Source of the DNA: Hofstenia miamia
Lineage: Eukaryota; Xenacoelomorpha; Acoela; Hofsteniidae
Assembly: GCA_900660155.1 (NCBI GenBank)
Contig: CABFPE010000269.1
Span: 420,216-484,215 of the forward strand
Reading direction: 5' to 3'
Length of the DNA stretch: 64,000 nucleotides
The position numbers and the translations under genes were made by a program. The notes under the pieces were generated by a model. That model ran no database searches, had not been told where the DNA came from, and was given only the letters and a program-made list of their open reading frames with translations. Below, piece after piece: positions 50,935 to 63,326 of the stretch (position 1 is its first letter; each line of letters starts with the position of its first letter).

Positions 50935-51085
50935 GGAATCCGGTATCCGGTCAAATCGGCAATTACACAACCAGATCTGGATATCAGGTATCCGGTAAAA
51001 TTTAACTTGTTTATAGATATGGGATCCCAATAGTGAATTGAATATACCGGATAGCGGATAATTCCGGATATTTTGACTACCGGAT
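50935..51085. repeat. Inverted and tandem ATCCGGT motifs
   Basis: ATCCGGTATCCGGT near 50940 faces its reverse complement ACCGGATACCGGAT near 51078, and further copies (GGTATCCGGTAA, CCGGATAGCGGAT, TTCCGGATA) lie between. It resembles the arms of a small fold-back element; no target duplication was identified. Confidence 0.5.
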
Positions 51086-51125
51086 ACCGGATAATATATT
51101 ATTAGCAAGAATAAGTTCATTGATC

Positions 51126-51611
51126 TTAGATGAGAGTAGGAGATTGAGTGATATTGCGTTGAGGCGTGAGAAGAAGATGATGGCAAGTACGAAAGTGACT
51201 AGATGCAGCGTTTGCGTATGAAATATCCAGGTTGCGAAGTGAATAATGAGATATTGTAGGGCGAAATGGGTTGGCTGAATTAGACAAAAAGTTCCTTAAA
51301 TTACTAATGAAATGTGAGAATCCTGTGTTGGAGAGATGGATGCCGTGCCAAGCAAAACGAGAAGGAACAATAATGTCAAAGAGAAATAGTCGACTGGGTT
51401 CGAATTTCTTGTGAATTTCGCTTAGTAGCATTTTCAGAGTTGATTTGAAATTCGCTGTGTTACCCGTCAATGCGTCGATTAAGCCAGTGGATATTGAGGC
51501 GTCAATGCCTGAATGTGTCCTCCGCAATGGGGATTTTTGCAACCATTTCAATTTCTCTCCGTTCCATTCAAAAAAAGATCTAAAGCGCATAGCAGCAAAA
51601 ACTAACCTCAA
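51126..51611 (-). pseudogene. SGNH-hydrolase-like fragment, probably transposon-derived
   Basis: A minus-strand frame of 161 codons is open. Its middle part, GNTANFKSTLKMLLSEIHKK then FDIIVPSRFAWHGIHLSNTG and FISNLRNFL, matches the last blocks of SGNH/GDSL hydrolases, where a D..H pair near IHL...G closes the fold. Here the usual D of (D)GIHL is H (WHGIHLS), so the triad would be incomplete. Such domains occur in ORF1 of some CR1-like LINEs and in cellular proteins. The N-terminal catalytic serine block was not found. It starts at ATG 51611 and ends next to the ATCCGGT repeats. Confidence 0.4.
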
Positions 51612-52109
51612 CTATTGTACCTTCTGTACATAGACCGTCCAAGCTGTGTTCACAATCGCGGACTTCGCGCAAGGGAAAGAAGACTATTCAGATGTCCGAT
51701 GCAATGTTTGACGAATGCGTGATATTTATTGCATAAATGAACCTGTGGATATTCTAATCTCGTATTTCGGTAATGAATATAACAGATTTTAATAATTTTG
51801 TCAGTTAATTAAGATTAGGCTGAAAAACGTTCTTAAAAGTATTTTAATTTAGAATTCTTACATTCTGCTTTTTGCTCATTACAATTTGTCATTAAAAAAA
51901 TATAGTGGTCTACTGTTATAATAGGATTTGATTCGTTTCAGTTTTAGAATGGAAAAATTTCCATTAAATGAACAGTCATTTTCAAGTAGTTATTTTTTTG
52001 TTGAAACACTAGATGGCATCATTCACATATTTTTAACCTATAGATTTATGTTATGCTAATCGAAGAAATTTATTTATTATGTTGTACAGCAGTTGACGGG
52101 GACATCTTA

Positions 52110-52306
52110 GTCATGACCAAATATTTAGAAAAGAGACCCTAAAAAATGCGTTCCACGACCTTATATTTTAAATTTTTCATTTTTTTGATTTTTTGATTTA
52201 GCCGGTCAAAATCACTTTTGAAAACCTGACGAGAGGACATTCCATCACGTCCCCCAACTCACGGCCATCTTTAATATTAAAGATGGCATGCCCAATTGCG
52301 TACGCC
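52110..52306 (-). repeat. hAT-like end, shared with 27000-27200
   Basis: On the minus strand it starts CAGTGGCGTACGCAATTGGG and continues with a short palindrome (ATCTTTAATATTAAAGAT) and the GTCAGGTTTTCAAAA block shared with 27040-27070. The other end was not identified. Confidence 0.4.
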
Positions 52307-53440
52307 ACTGATGCACATAGTCTCATTCTCGGTTTCTACCTTTAGAGAATTTCGTAGAGCCTGCAGCATTGCATAGAAATTTTTCGCGATTTGAAAATGG
52401 TGTACAATCAGGCACTTTTTCTCAAATAACTGCATAATTCAAGGTTTGCAATGCGACTTATACCTGTGTTAGGATATAAACAAGGAATTTGGTTGATAAA
52501 TTTTGGTGCATCTTGTGCATGTTATCGGCTCATCTGCATAAATGTGCTGTATTTGAATTTTATGTATTTTACATTCAATTTGTTTTGAGTGTACACATTT
52601 TTAGATGTAAGATAATGTCAAGTAATCTACCTTATAATGATAATTCATGTTTAATTGTTAGAACGAAGCCAGTAGATATTTACAATCAGAAATGTGATCT
52701 TGGGTTCATATATGTTTGAAACAAAGTTTTTCATTGCTATGAGATTAAAAATTGAACAAGACTGCAGCATCAGCAGCGCATAAATAATTTGAGCGAATTT
52801 TCTAATGTATTTAAGGTTTATATAATCATAGTAATTAAAAATCTTGAAAATTTCTTGTAATTTCTATTTGTCATTAAAACTTGATCTGAAGTAGATTACA
52901 GTTGAAAAGGTGTACTTAGCCTCATGCTACGACTGTTGTGAAATAACAATCAGATTTCAATGCTAAACCTATTCAAATATTAAAAAATAATATGCTGGAC
53001 GATCTCTTCAATATCGTTACTATTCCATAAATTCTTAAATCGGTAGTGTCTCATAGGCTTTTTGAAGTGTTGCATTTTTGCAAATTGTTAATATGAAAAG
53101 ATGAAATTTACAAAGAGTATTATTCTTTTCGAATAACAAAATACATAGAAATCTCATGTATAATTGCTTAATTTTTATTTGTAACTAAAAATCTATTTCG
53201 GGAATTTTTAGCATGTAATTTTAAACAAGGTTACTACCTTGAAAATAGCATGGTTTTAAATGATTACTTTCATCGTTAGCAATTTAAATTTTTGTATATC
53301 GTGCACGACGATTACAGCAATATAGCTGTGCATATTTGTGCATGAATCCACTCTTGGTAGCTATTTTAGAATTTACAGTGAGTTTATTCACTCTAGGCCA
53401 TACTCACACTTTAAGCGACTTTACGTCTATTTGTCTACAG

Positions 53441-53493
53441 GTGACGACAATACAGATTTTCTGAATCGATTAGATAGTTTCCTTAAGCGGGAG
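53441..53493 (+). CDS. Candidate internal exon, unrecognised
   Basis: The acceptor is TTGTCTACAG. Entering in phase 1 it gives DDNTDFLNRLDSFLKRE, then either GAG|GTTTCT as a weak donor (phase 0) or a stop three codons later, which would end a protein at VS. It joins in phase to 41992-42054. Confidence 0.3.
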
Positions 53494-53737
53494 GTTTCTT
53501 AGTAGAAAACAGATAAAATAATTTTATTTGCTGGACAAAGAAAAATGAGTTATAATTTGAGTTGAAGTTTGGCAGGAAGTAATCGAAGAATTCTTATGTA
53601 TTTGTTTCTAAGCTATAACGTATCATTTGATTTATATTTTTAGCTATGAAATAATTGCTTATCATTCCATGTTTATATAGTCATGAGACAAATAGATAGT
53701 CAATACAATAAAATTTGTTATCATCTTCTCCGTTCAG

Positions 53738-53806
53738 ATTTGTGGATGTGACAAAATCCCAAGGAATCATAAACTGAAGCTTAATGCTGCTAAAAAAGTG
53801 GTGAAG
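53738..53806 (+). CDS. Candidate internal exon, unrecognised
   Basis: This 69-bp segment lies between TCTCCGTTCAG and GTGAAG|GTAAAA, with only one frame open: ICGCDKIPRNHKLKLNAAKK and VVK, phase 0 at both ends. The peptide is basic and not low in complexity. It follows the 53441 exon in phase and precedes the 57124 exon in phase. Confidence 0.38.
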
Positions 53807-54830
53807 GTAAAATTGAATAACAAAATCCCTTGGTTTTGGGAGTTGTTTAAATTTTAAATTGAGTTTTCAGAGAATTTTTTCCACTAGCAGATTTTATATT
53901 AAGGCCTCACTTTCTGTATTGAAAATAGATACATACAGTTTTACTTTAATAATTGTTCGCAAAATCAAACGGATGTTACGATTTGATTTCTTACTTTTGG
54001 GATCGCAAAAATACAGACATTCACAATTCTAAAAAATTGTTCTGCATTGATAGAATTTTTAAGTTTTATCACTTTACTCAATTATTTTAAGATCTTGTCT
54101 TATATTTCCTGTGCCTGTATTTTTGTGTAGGAATCAATTTCAATGCATCCTTTTAGTTTTCCCTGTTGGTAATACCTCCGCTATTCTGCCGCTTCTCTAA
54201 GCATTGAATCTCTTCTTGGGGGAAAGCATTTCCTTTTACAATTTCAAAGAGCAATTATTATTTTTCAAAATCCATAAATGTAAAGTCTTTTAATTTCTAT
54301 TCATTACTTTAAGTCATACTATTCTTAGTTTTAATGTCCGCAAAATCTTTAAAAGGCATTGTTCCCTTGTAGTAGTGAAGACTTAATTGTTCGAGAAGTT
54401 GCTTAGATTAATTAGGATTGGTTTGAACTCTTTAGAAGTAGTTGTTTGCTTGGGAATCTATGAAACAGACATTTTGTTTGAATTTTAATATAAGTAATGA
54501 CAAAACTGCTGATATTTATCAAAATGTGTAAAATTCCCCCATCTCTCAATTTCCTTACAATTTTTTTGCAATTCAAAATATTAAAATAAACCTGGTTTAT
54601 CACGTTCAATGATTACATGCCTTTTGCTTATCGCAATTACATTATTGTTCATTTTTATTTATAAATTTTAATTCAAAAAGCCGCTATTTATTATCAAAAA
54701 CTTTTAATTGGGCATTAAAAACATTAAATTTTGCACGTAAGCATGACCATGTTAGTGAATACAGACGAAAGTATAATATATTATCCCCCTATATCAAATA
54801 CAATTCCATGCAGATTCAATTTTATTTAAG

Positions 54831-55150
54831 TATAAATATGGCCGACAATCAATTTCTTTTCTTGATAATTTCTTAAAAGTAAATCTTCGATCACATAAGT
54901 TTATTTGTAGCAGTATTTCCTATCCTAGTTTTCACCGAGCAGCCTCTAATATTTTGAATGATTTACAAAATGAGATAAGAATAGAAAAAAATTACAAAAA
55001 ATTTAGAAAAAAATTAAAAATCATACTTTTACATCGACAAAATACAATCGGAGACACAAACATGCTAAACACATTTACAGGTTTTTTACACTGAGCTCAC
55101 CACACACATAGACACACACACACATTTATTCTATATATATTTTATTATTA
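54831..55150 (+). mobile_element. LINE 3' end fragment
   Basis: An 87-codon frame without an ATG (54831-55094) reads RSHKFICSSISYPSFHRAAS then NILNDLQNEIRIEKNYKKF and RKKLKIILL, matching the C-terminus of jockey/CR1-like RT proteins (R...FS.AAP.LWN.LP..IR....F...LK..L). It ends in a stop, a (CA)-rich stretch and ATTATTATT. It is 5'-truncated and lies between candidate plus-strand exons, so it would be intronic. Confidence 0.55.
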
Positions 55151-56074
55151 TTTTGTAAATACATGTATTTGTAGTTTGTAGCTCTTTTTTACTGTCATTT
55201 ATTTACTGCAATAAATTTGCTTTGACACTTATTATTTTGAAAATATATTAATAAAATTGCAATTTTTTATAAATAAAGAATTCATTTACTCTTCACTTAC
55301 TTGAATTTGATACATTTATTCAAATTGTGTTTGATTGAAATTTAACAGCGATATAGTGCAGTTGTTGGGGCATATTTCTTTAAATTTTGAATTGGGAATT
55401 AATTTTTATGTCTTGCTTAACTTCTTGTAGGCGCCATCTATCGAACATAAAATTTAAATTTTGCAAATTTAATTTTTCAACTAGAGTTCAATCATTCAAA
55501 GTATGACTTTTTAGAAAAGTTATTGTGTACAACTAAATAATCTAAGTTGTGGAGATAGTGGATATTTCATTAAATGTGAATAAGGATTATAAATTCTGTA
55601 ATTCTTTATTAAAACGCATTAAAATGTTTAAACATTATTATTCTTAATTACAATTTCAGTGAAATTAGGTCATAAATGTGAAATTTTCAATTTATTCAAA
55701 TTGAGATTTTCACATAAACAACAGATGCAGAGATTATTTATATTGACCTACCACAAAAGTTTAAGCACTAGTTATTTACAATCAAACTAAGTTTTGTTTG
55801 AGTGAGCTAATTGCTATAGCAGTGTAATTTATATGAATCTCCATCCAAGACAATCTTTTGAGCAGCTACGTGGTCATGGACAGTCATAGAGAAGTCAAAA
55901 CCTGTTTAAAATGATTTTCGTAGTTTACGTATACATGTATTGATCAAATTAATTTTTAAGCAAACAATATATATAGTTTTCAATCTTCATTGTTAGCTAT
56001 TTACCGCATGAAAATTTCTGCCTCCTAGCTGTGGAGACATTTTCTCTCTTCTTTTAAAGATGAAAACAATTTCG

Positions 56075-56076
<2 letters not shown>

Positions 56077-56114
<38 letters not shown>
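56077..56114. repeat. (TA)n microsatellite
   Basis: A pure TA tract. Confidence 0.9.
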
Positions 56115-56119
<5 letters not shown>

Positions 56120-57123
56120 CTTTATCTAGTCTATAACTTCACTGTATTAGTTACCCAAAAAATTGTGCAACGTTTTTGTTTGGACGAAATTTTGAAGGCT
56201 GCATTTAACGAATACACTATATTTAATACAGTAATATTAAGTGAATTTTATTAGTGACTTTTCTTCAAAATATTAAGATGTTTCTAGAAAAATTAGAATG
56301 TTATTGACAAACGCTCTTCGTTTATAATCAATTATTACAGCTTATTTATTTTAGTTGTAAAAATTACATAACCGCTATATTTAGACATTTTCCAGTATTA
56401 TAGTAGTAATAAATTCTGGTCTGCCTATTTAGAGACTATTAATCTAGTATTTTAATTGTATTAATTTCAAGACATTTGGCAATGCAGCTGGTTTGTCATC
56501 ATAACAAATTGTTTTTAATTGTATTATTTCATGTGGCATAACTATCTCGTAAAACCATTTGGTAAGCTATCGTAAAATTGTAATTTCACTTAAAATCCGT
56601 GTTTGCCACTCCTTTTTATATTGAATTTCTCAATATAAGTCAAGGGTATCAAACTTAAGGCTCATGAGAGCTCTTTATTAGCCACACAATTTTTTATTTA
56701 GAGCTGACTCAAAAGTGTTTCAAATTCTAGAAATAGGCTTCGATCAATTCAAGACATTGTGACCCTTAGATTAATTTTCAAATTTTCATTGAATTTATGA
56801 CTCTGCATTTGTGAATTAAAGGTAAATTTAGATTAGTAAAAACTATTATATTTATGGCAAGAAAAAACAAAGCAGCAATATACAGTGAAAATAGAAATCA
56901 ATTCAATATAAGGTGTGTAATTTTTTGAAACCGTTGACGACTTAAAGTATTTTGAAATAGTCATTTATATATTTGCTACTCATACTTCCTGCATATGCTA
57001 CTGGCATTTACAAACTGTCTTGTGTTAAAAATATATACACCGTAGTTGGAAACAGATCCCATCAATTCGTCTTTTGAAAGATAGGAGTTTCCAGTTATTT
57101 TGTAATGGTCTCGTTTTTTTCAG

Positions 57124-57165
57124 ATTGAAAAACTAAGATCCTATTCGTACATACAGAGAAAATGT
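57124..57165 (+). CDS. Candidate small internal exon, unrecognised
   Basis: This 42-bp segment has a strong acceptor (CGTTTTTTTCAG) and a strong donor (TGT|GTAAGT). In phase 0 it encodes IEKLRSYSYIQRKC. The splice signals are better than the coding evidence. Confidence 0.33.
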
Positions 57166-58530
57166 GTAAGTTGATTAAAGGAGAAAATGTCGATTTGCAG
57201 TCAGTCGTGGAAAGGAAGAAATCCTTTATTCATAATTCAAAATTAAAATTTATTTTGAGAAAACACAATTGGAAATCTTTAAAGCATATTTTAAAATTGT
57301 GAATTCTAATTTGAAGAAAACTAATGCATGTTTTATTGAAAATCGTACAAGGATTAAATTACTGGACACAAATATCAACGAATTTTTTACTGCTATTTTG
57401 AACACCTATTCGAAAAGAAATAATTTTATTATTTGATAACATTAAAATAGTTTATTTGTGCAAGTGAATATTTGTCTAACGTAAGTAGCAATTTTTTAGA
57501 AGAATTATTTGCAATTCACTCAGATCCACGAAAGCATTGTTTCACAGAAAATGAATTGAACTTGCTTTCAGCAAGAGCAAAGTTTTTACAATTGCTTATC
57601 AAATAGCTACATTTGGTATTGCAGAAACCACTTGAGTTTACAGATTGCCATTAAACTTTAAGTATAAGTCGTTTTCGCGTTTTGTTAACTGTGGGTTTAC
57701 GTCATAGGTAATATTTATTAAGAATGGATTATTTTGCAGGCCCATTGTAAATTGACCAGATTAGTCGATATCTATAAATATGCCTGGAAGACGTTTAATG
57801 CATAAATAATATTTAGCATAAATTTGATTAGAAATTTCCATTCTAACCTAAATGAGGATGCAGTAATGTTCTTCAATATTTGCATAACTAATTACTTCAG
57901 CAGACTGTGTTACTATTATCAACACGAACTTAACTACAAATTGCATTTCAATTAACTATGTAATTTACTAAATTGAGCTTGTGTTTTTTGTTATGAATTG
58001 ATGAATTGACCCCTGAATTTTGGGAAATATATAATAGCGTCCATTTCTTAATTCCTATATCGGAAGTACATCTAAGCGTGTTGATTTTTCTATTGCAATT
58101 AACATCTCATAGATACCTTACAATCTAGTTGCAGTTTTTAGCGTTATGTAGGCCCAGTTTTATTTTTAAAAATAAAACTCCATTTTGCGCAACGGAAACC
58201 AAACTAATTTATACATCTAAAAACACGATTTCTCATTTTTAATTGCATTCATGTGCTCAACTATCATGATTTTTGAATTTCAAAGTTCTTGGGATATAAT
58301 AGTTTAAATAAGGCACTAAATTGTTTTTATTTTTATCAGCTAAGTTAGACAGAATATTTCATTTAATCACGTTCCCAAAAATATTTTACTCAATAAAATT
58401 TGTGAAGAAAATATGTAGCGAATTCACATATATTAACTTGTATAATATTCCCAACTTCCTCATATGTTTTATGAATTTCCTTGTGATCAATTACTGGAAT
58501 TTGAACGTAATTTAACAAATTCATTATAGC

Positions 58531-58780
58531 TATATATATATATATATATATANNNNNNNNNNNNNNNNNNNNNNNNNNNNNNNNNNNNNNNNNNNNNNNN
58601 NNNNNNNNNNNNNNNNNNNNNNNNNNNNNNNNNNNNNNNNNNNNNNNNNNNNNNNNNNNNNNNNNNNNNNNNNNNNNNNNNNNNNNNNNNNNNNNNNNNN
58701 NNNNNNNNNNNNNNNNNNNNNNNNNNNNNNNNNNNNNNNNNNNNNNNNNNNNNNNNNNNNNNNNNNNNNNNNNNNNCAAG

Positions 58781-58820
<40 letters not shown>
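58531..58820. repeat. (TA)n microsatellite with assembly gap
   Basis: A TA tract (58531-58552) meets 224 Ns (58553-58776) and another TA tract follows at about 58787-58820. The gap length is the assembler's estimate. Reading frames across it have no meaning. Confidence 0.9.
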
Positions 58821-58823
<3 letters not shown>

Positions 58824-60258
58824 CGCTTGTCGGAAAATATTTTCTTAGCCATACCCAACCGTACTCCTAAATTTCTCTTGTTGCTATTGAACAAATTTAA
58901 AATTTTCAGTTAAACTTCACTATTCACGTATTCAAGAATGAAAATGATTGCAAGAGTAGAGCTTGAAGGAGAGCGGATTACGTAGTTATTTGTGGGATTA
59001 AAATTCATTTGTTGATTGTAATGCATACTGGTCCCATCGTCATTTTTTAGAAAGATTTACTATTGAGTTAGGAGAAGATTTGGCGTTTTTTGTTCTTCCA
59101 TTTAAAATTGGCTTGGCTGACATTGAGAAAAATAACATATTAGTTTAGGGTCTAATTAGGAATTTATGTATGACCATTTTAGATTCTTCTGGTTTAAATG
59201 TTAGTACAATTCCACCTTTTAATGCATTCTTAGAACAAATACTTCAAATTAATTATAATGCCCACCCTGTTACGTTTTGGCAGAATGTAAATTTTCATTT
59301 ACAACACAATTTACAATATTGCGCTTTAATTAGTTTAAAAATAAAATTGCACAGCCTTGACAGCTGATATTTTTATTATTTAACTAATTGATTGATGGAG
59401 AATGCTAATTTTGACAGTTTGTTTGATTTAATTTGCTCGATAATATATTTGCTTAGTAGGAACACTATGTTCCATAAAATTTAATCAAAAATAGTTGAAA
59501 AACTCTTACCTTTATTAAATTAATTGCACCATGTTTGTAATGATTTAAATAGAAGTTGATTAATAGTTACAATAACGCATGATTCAATTCACCCAAATTG
59601 TTCTTCTTTTTAATTAACAATAGGAAGAAACTACTTCAATACTCTGCAAACACACACACACACAAACTTATAAATATCATTTCTATCAAAATTTATCATT
59701 TCTAGATGACAATATTAGTGATTCATTTAATGCCTATGATAACCCCAAACTACCCAGGCATGATTAAAATATTTTAATAAGTTCAAAAAATCGGATACAT
59801 GGACTTGTATGTGCAGTGCGTACATAACTACGTTTGTTAGTGTGAGAAATAATGTTATACAACATTTATAAATATATTTTACTTGTACTTTAAAAGCATA
59901 TTGCTCAATTTAGCAAAAAATAATATCCATTCTGAGTGAACATATCTGAATACCAATTTTTAAGAATGCAAATTTATTTAAGTTATAGTGAATCTATAGC
60001 TAAAATCAATCAGGTCAAATTTTTGTTAAATTCGAGCTATACCGTGTTACTTACATTATTAAGCTGATTTATTAGTGTTAAATTAATGATTTTCTATCGC
60101 ATTTTCGAGAATTTTTTTAAGAGTCATTCTATACATTTCTAATATTATTGATATTGTTCTGCTCACAAGAGTGTTATCATGAAATGTAAAGTAAGCGATG
60201 CATAAAATTTTCGAATTAGACATTTATATGAATTCAAGTTTGTAAAATATTCTTGTAG

Positions 60259-60363
60259 GCTCACATTTTATTTGTAAGCAATGCAAGGATAGCCTGTAGA
60301 AAAGGTCTTGATCTCTACAGAAAGTTGAAAAGTGCTCCCTGCTTCAAAAAATGTGATCACTAA
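60259..60363 (+). CDS. Candidate terminal exon, unrecognised
   Basis: After TATTCTTGTAG the only open frame runs for 34 codons to TAA and reads AHILFVSNARIACRKGLDLY then RKLKSAPCFKKCDH. It is polar and cysteine-containing rather than low in complexity. Phase 0 at its start fits the donor at 57165, so it could be an alternative last exon of the same tentative gene. Confidence 0.22.
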   Translation, partial: AHILFVSNARIACRKGLDLYRKLKSAPCFKKCDH

Positions 60364-60680
60364 TCACATTAACCAGCATAGTAGAATTCATAGTAATAAA
60401 TCTAATGTATTGCCTGTATTAATAATTTTCATAATGACAAAATTAGGATATAGTCTGTTCTAGCCTTAACCCATGGTGTATAGGGAATTTAGCAGTTTGA
60501 TTTCAATTGAAGTGCGATGTTGTATTTCTAAGCAATTCCACAAGCTGTCCCATAGGGCAGATTTTTATAAAAGTATGTAAGACTATCATATTTATTGATG
60601 CTCAAATTGTTCATCGCTTGCATTACCATAATATTCATTTTAATTATATGTTATTTCCTGTCCACTCAATGATTTCAGGG

Positions 60681-60724
60681 TTGGTCTGATGCAATGCGAT
60701 ACTTAGTATCGCATTGGTCTGATG
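60681..60724. repeat. Palindrome flanked by direct repeats
   Basis: TTGGTCTGATG occurs at 60681-60691 and 60714-60724. Between and overlapping them is a perfect 12-bp inverted repeat, CAATGCGATACT then T then AGTATCGCATTG (60692-60716). Confidence 0.8.
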
Positions 60725-63092
60725 ATTTCCCTTCTCGTTCAAGTTATGATTTACTTTTGACCAATAGTGCATATTGTTTCTGTTTACTTGTCAATTTAAA
60801 TAAAAAGTTTATTCATCACCGAACGCTATTCAAGAATCCATATGATTGCACATCCAATCACAGAGTTCTAATTGCACTTTGTACTATTGCAGTTTCTACG
60901 TCTTAAGAATACGATGTGCTGATGATTTGCAAATTTTTACTTCTAGGCTTATTTTGTTACTGATTTCACAGGACTTCTAGAACATATTTCAAGATTAGCA
61001 ACTGAACCAGTTTCATGCCAATGGTTGATCACACTCCAGATAGTAATATTGCCAATGGTGTAGATCGGTTTGTTGTCCGGATCTCTTCCAAACATTAGTA
61101 CCAATTACACATCATCTTTTGTTGATAGTTTTGCAGTCGTATACATGTATAATTAAACCTGAACTACAAAAAGAAAATTACTATATGGCACGCGAGCTGT
61201 GAAACACTCTTTGTATATATACATATGTAAATCTAGCAGTTGACAGTGTGAAATCGGTTTCTTGTAAACATATTTTTCAACTTTGCTGCTTTCAATTTTC
61301 TGTAGCTGCACAAGTTGCGTTTATGATATTTCTCTTTGACTGTTTATTAATCTTAAAATTTTTATTGATTATTAAGTGGATTATATTCATAAAAAATCGA
61401 ACTATGACGTATCTACACAGTTTGTCCATGATAAAAATATGCAACTTAATGTTTTTCATTGAAAGTCAACAAGCAAAATTTTTAGGTTAGTTGCTGTTCC
61501 CATGAGCTTTTGACCTTATTAGTAAAAATTTGGTATGAATGAAATTTAAAAGTTTTGAAAATAATCAGATTTTTCATTGGGAAGTATTACTTTCACGTAT
61601 TTCAAGTTCAATAATAACGTTTAGCGAAAATCATCACCATCTACCAAGAATTTTCAAATTTATGTATAGTGCTGAACAAAATTGTCCGAAAATCTGTACA
61701 AAGGGTGTGTAATTTGAAAATCACGGTAGGCATATTAAGATTAAATTGCAGATGGAATATAGCCCAGGGTTGGTTGAATAATCACGGTAATTATTAAAAA
61801 TTTGTTTGCAATATCAGTTTTTTTAGAGGTTGGGCTGTTAGTTGTGTACGTGTAGGTCTCATTTATAGGTAGGACAGTTTCAGAGACCAGAAGACGTTCC
61901 GCATGAGGATTTTTAGCAACTATGTCCTGAAAATCAACTCTCCGCTGAAATCAAGGATCAATATCATTATGAAATTCCGTGATGCAATTAAAATATTCTC
62001 TTGTAATGATGCAATTTAATTCCGAAATTTCTAATGTATTGCCATTAATAGGCCATCACTTGAAACAAACTTATGTCTGTGTTTTTTTAACTCAAAGCGT
62101 CTCTCACTCTAATCTCTGTCGCTTTAATGCAATTACAACATTTGATATACATTGTTGAATTACAAAAGAGGTTATTGGATTACCTTATTTCGCAAATCCG
62201 TCTTAAATGGATTAGAAATTGTATTTACAATTTACTATTTAAATTAATTTATTTGTATGTGATATGCACGTATTATTCTAATTATTATTTCAATATAACC
62301 TTGTTTGCTGTTAGTTAGTTGTAGTCTTAAATACAAAAATCCATTCCCATTTACTTGTATTAATTTCCTTTACTAAAGGTAAAATGTAGGTATAGTGAAT
62401 TTTCAGTTTTTGTAACAAATTTGGAGGGAGCAGAGAATTACGGCTTCTGATGGTTGAAGCATTTTTAAGTGGCACTTTATAAGCTCACAAAAAAAGCTGT
62501 CCTTGTCATTCCCATCGGATAATAAATTTGTGAATTTCGAATAGCTGTCATGTGGCTGCAAGTAGTCTATTGCGGAAGTTTTATATAGAGGCCACTTATC
62601 ATTCTTATTATTGCAAAAATATAATTTTTGAAAATTTTGTCAATTCTCAGAGGTATTTTTAGTCTTTTTTCATATATTTAATTTTATTAGAGTTGAATAC
62701 TATTTTGACAGTGTTTGAGCTTAGGTGGATAAGATACGATTTAAACAGGCCCACAATTACAGAAAAAATATATACATGATTATAAGGTTTCTTCGGAAAC
62801 AAATCTAGCAGCAGGATTCGTAAAGTAGTGTATTATTACAAAAAATGTTTAAACGCTAAAATAATGTATTTTAGCTTTTAGACAGAATCACTTCAGGTTA
62901 CTAACATTTTCCTAAAACCATTTAATTATGATACACTTATCAACATTCATTTTTCGGTTCACGTAAGTAAAATGGTATTTCGTGATAGCACGAAACTAGT
63001 AGTGACAAAAATACTTTGCTAAAACATATGTTTAAAACACTGTTTTAACATATGTTTTAAACATGTTTTAAACATGCCAACCGTGTCTTCAG

Positions 63093-63326
63093 TATTGTGG
63101 TGTTGAGTTATGCTCGAAAATCGAGGATCTAAATCGATTATGTGCTTCTTTATGTAAAACAACTTTTGAAATAGTAGCTAAAACTGTGATAGAGAAGAGG
63201 TTGATTTTGATTATGTTGGCTAATAAATTTAATGATAATGTTATGACTATTGTTTGTTTAAAAGCTCACCTGAATTTGGAAACACTGGCAAGATTCGGCG
63301 TTGATGCTTGCGGCAAAGGATTGGAA
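63093..63326 (+). CDS. Candidate exon, unrecognised helical protein segment
   Basis: After CCGTGTCTTCAG a frame is open for 82 codons with no bias to low complexity: YCGVELCSKIEDLNRLCASL, then CKTTFEIVAKTVIEKRLILI, MLANKFNDNVMTIVCLKAHL and NLETLARFGVDACGKGLE. It can end at GGAA|GTAACT (phase 0, continuing beyond the window) or run to TAG at 63339-63341. Codon content looks more coding-like than any other plus-strand segment here apart from the transposons. The helical, leucine-rich pattern suggests an alpha-helical repeat or bundle. No family was recognised. Confidence 0.4.

Noticed and set aside
58390-58894. Long open frames across the N gap
   Set aside because: They consist of unknown bases and TA repeat translation.
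63025-63076. Repeated AAACATGTTT palindromes
   Set aside because: Simple AT-rich tandem palindrome without boundaries; likely slippage.
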